Source of the DNA: Rhodocyclales bacterium
GTDB taxonomy: Bacteria > Pseudomonadota > Gammaproteobacteria > Burkholderiales > Rhodocyclaceae
Length of the DNA: 7,178 bases
Assembly (NCBI GenBank): GCA_021413665.1
Contig: JAIOPW010000504.1
Location: 1-7,178 of the forward strand
Direction: 5' to 3'
Notes under the pieces: model-generated
The model's database searches: none
What the model was told of the DNA's origin: nothing
The model's input: only the letters and a program-made list of their open reading frames with translations
Shown here: one piece after another, positions 6,487 through 7,178 of the stretch
Position numbering within the stretch: the first letter of the stretch is position 1
How the letters are laid out: every line of letters begins with the position of its first letter
Program-made: the position numbers and the translations under genes

Positions 6487-6505
6487 TTCGCTACTCCTTG
6501 TTTCG

Positions 6506-7018
6506 TTACTTCTTCAAAGCGGCCAGCGACGCGAACGGCGATGGCCCATGTTTGCCTGCGTCCGCCGAAGGCGGGTCACATTTTTCGTGCATTGGAGCTA
6601 TGGGCAGCGCCAGCAACACTTCATCTTCCATCAGCGACAGCACTGCCAGCTCTTTTTCGGCTTCTACGGCATCCGCACTGTCATCGACCAGATCATCGTC
6701 CGGCCACTCCTCCCCCGGCGCCATCAACCGCAACCGGCTCCGTATTTCCAGCGGAAACCTCACGCCGTCCAGGCAACGCTGGCAGCACAACACCAGTTCA
6801 CCCGCCACATCCAACTGCAGCCACGACTTGTCGTTGTCCCGCCATCCTGTGAGCCGCAACGACAAAAACCCATCCGTCGTGATCAGCAAGTCCGCCAATC
6901 GCGGCAACTCGTCCAGACGTACAATCCGCTCCAGCACACCACCGCTGCGAGCAAACTCAAGGCTGTCCAGAACCGTCCCGGCAATTGATTCAGACACAGA
7001 CTGGCGCCCGCGCGACAC
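6506..7018 (-). CDS. yceD: YceD/DUF177 family protein (23S rRNA accumulation)
   Basis: A 170-residue cytoplasmic protein of the YceD (DUF177) family, found next to rpmF in most bacteria and reported to be needed for normal 23S rRNA levels. The family's cysteine motif is CCQRCLDG (Cys78, 79 and 82), with Cys147 in LALPIAPMHEKC as the likely fourth metal or structural ligand. An acidic stretch lies between them (about 102-133), and the end PFASLAALKK is typical. The start is uncertain: the GTG at 7018 has no ribosome binding site and lies only about three bases after the transcription start I predict. The GTG at codon 8 (6997) would give MSESIAGTVLDSLEFAR and a leader of about 24 nt, also without a clear site. 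It is the first gene of the cluster. Confidence 0.92.
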   Translation of the reverse strand: MSRGRQSVSESIAGTVLDSLEFARSGGVLERIVRLDELPRLADLLITTDGFLSLRLTGWRDNDKSWLQLDVAGELVLCCQRCLDGVRFPLEIRSRLRLMAPGEEWPDDDLVDDSADAVEAEKELAVLSLMEDEVLLALPIAPMHEKCDPPSADAGKHGPSPFASLAALKK

Positions 7019-7027
7019 AAACGGCGA

Positions 7028-7057
7028 ATGTTATCATGCCCTGCCCCCTATTTTCAA
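7028..7057 (-). promoter_or_regulatory. Sigma-70 type promoter for yceD-rpmF
   Basis: On the minus strand TTGAAA (7057-7052) is a five-of-six match to the -35 box. After an 18-base spacer comes TAACAT (7033-7028), four of six to the -10 box, preceded by TGA as an extended -10. Transcription would start near 7021. It is the only good promoter pair I found in the short gap between the divergent genes. Confidence 0.55.
7032..7037 (+). promoter_or_regulatory. Possible -10 element for maf, overlapping the yceD -10
   Basis: TATCAT is a five-of-six match to the -10 consensus on the plus strand. It lies on top of the minus-strand -10 because ATGTTATCAT is nearly its own reverse complement. No convincing -35 lies 16-18 bases upstream, so it is weak. 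TATTTT at 7049-7054 is a second candidate. Confidence 0.3.
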
Positions 7058-7066
7058 GTCGGAAAC

Positions 7067-7178
7067 ATGGCTCACTTGATCGTTCTAGCCTCCACCTCGC
7101 CCTTCCGCCGCGAGCTACTGGCGCGTCTGCAGATTTCTTTTGAGGTCGCCAATCCCGAAACCGACGAGTCGGCGCTCC
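7067..7178 (+). CDS. maf: Maf-family nucleotide pyrophosphatase, N-terminal part (cut by window end)
   Basis: The first 37 residues of a Maf-like protein; the family is about 190-200 residues long. Maf proteins hydrolyse nucleoside triphosphates to monophosphates and act on modified or non-canonical nucleotides. MAHLIVLASTSPFRRELL carries the family's N-terminal substrate loop (Ser11, Arg14 and Arg15 in SPFRREL). RLQISFEVANPETDE closely follows the YceF subgroup, reported to prefer 7-methyl-GTP, rather than the dTTP/UTP subgroup. The catalytic second half is outside the window, so the subgroup call is tentative. The ATG at 7067 has only a weak upstream GGA. It is transcribed away from yceD, its usual neighbour. 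Confidence 0.9.
   Translation, partial: MAHLIVLASTSPFRRELLARLQISFEVANPETDESAL

Overview
This window is an ordinary but complete bacterial type II fatty-acid and phospholipid synthesis cluster, most like those of Betaproteobacteria. That placement is an inference from gene order, G+C-rich wobble positions and protein style: divergent maf, then yceD-rpmF-plsX-fabH-fabD-fabG-acpP-fabF, then a ygfX-like membrane gene meeting nadB tail to tail. I can support eleven protein genes: nine complete and two cut by the window edges. I see no RNA genes, mobile elements, CRISPR arrays or long repeats.

Layout from left to right. Positions 2-427 (+) hold the C-terminal part of nadB (L-aspartate oxidase, NAD synthesis). 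All other genes except the last lie on the minus strand and are transcribed from right to left. Their order of transcription is yceD (7018-6506), rpmF (6486-6307, 59 residues), plsX (6226-5201), fabH (5189-4221), fabD (4203-3238), fabG (3225-2479), acpP (2389-2150), fabF (2112-877) and a ygfX-like gene (864-409). The last overlaps the 3' end of nadB by 19 bp. At the right edge maf/yceF (7067 onward, +) is divergent from yceD. No stretch of 300 bases lacks a gene.

How the genes work together. AcpP carries acyl chains. FabD loads malonyl groups onto it, FabH makes the first condensation, FabF elongates, and FabG reduces the beta-keto intermediate. PlsX converts acyl-ACP to acyl-phosphate for membrane phospholipid synthesis. 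RpmF (L32) and YceD tie the cluster to ribosome production. The dehydratase (FabA/FabZ) and enoyl reductase (FabI or equivalent) needed to complete the cycle are not in this window.

The parts most worth a second look are regulatory. There is a textbook intrinsic terminator between rpmF and plsX, and a hairpin plus U-run between fabG and acpP whose U-run merges into an extended -10 promoter motif. A perfect 9-bp hairpin covers the last codons of fabD just before the fabG ribosome binding site. A near-palindromic -10 region is shared by the divergent yceD and maf promoters. These suggest the cluster is split into separately tuned segments (ribosomal, core fab, and acpP-fabF). I found no sign of a previously undescribed system here.
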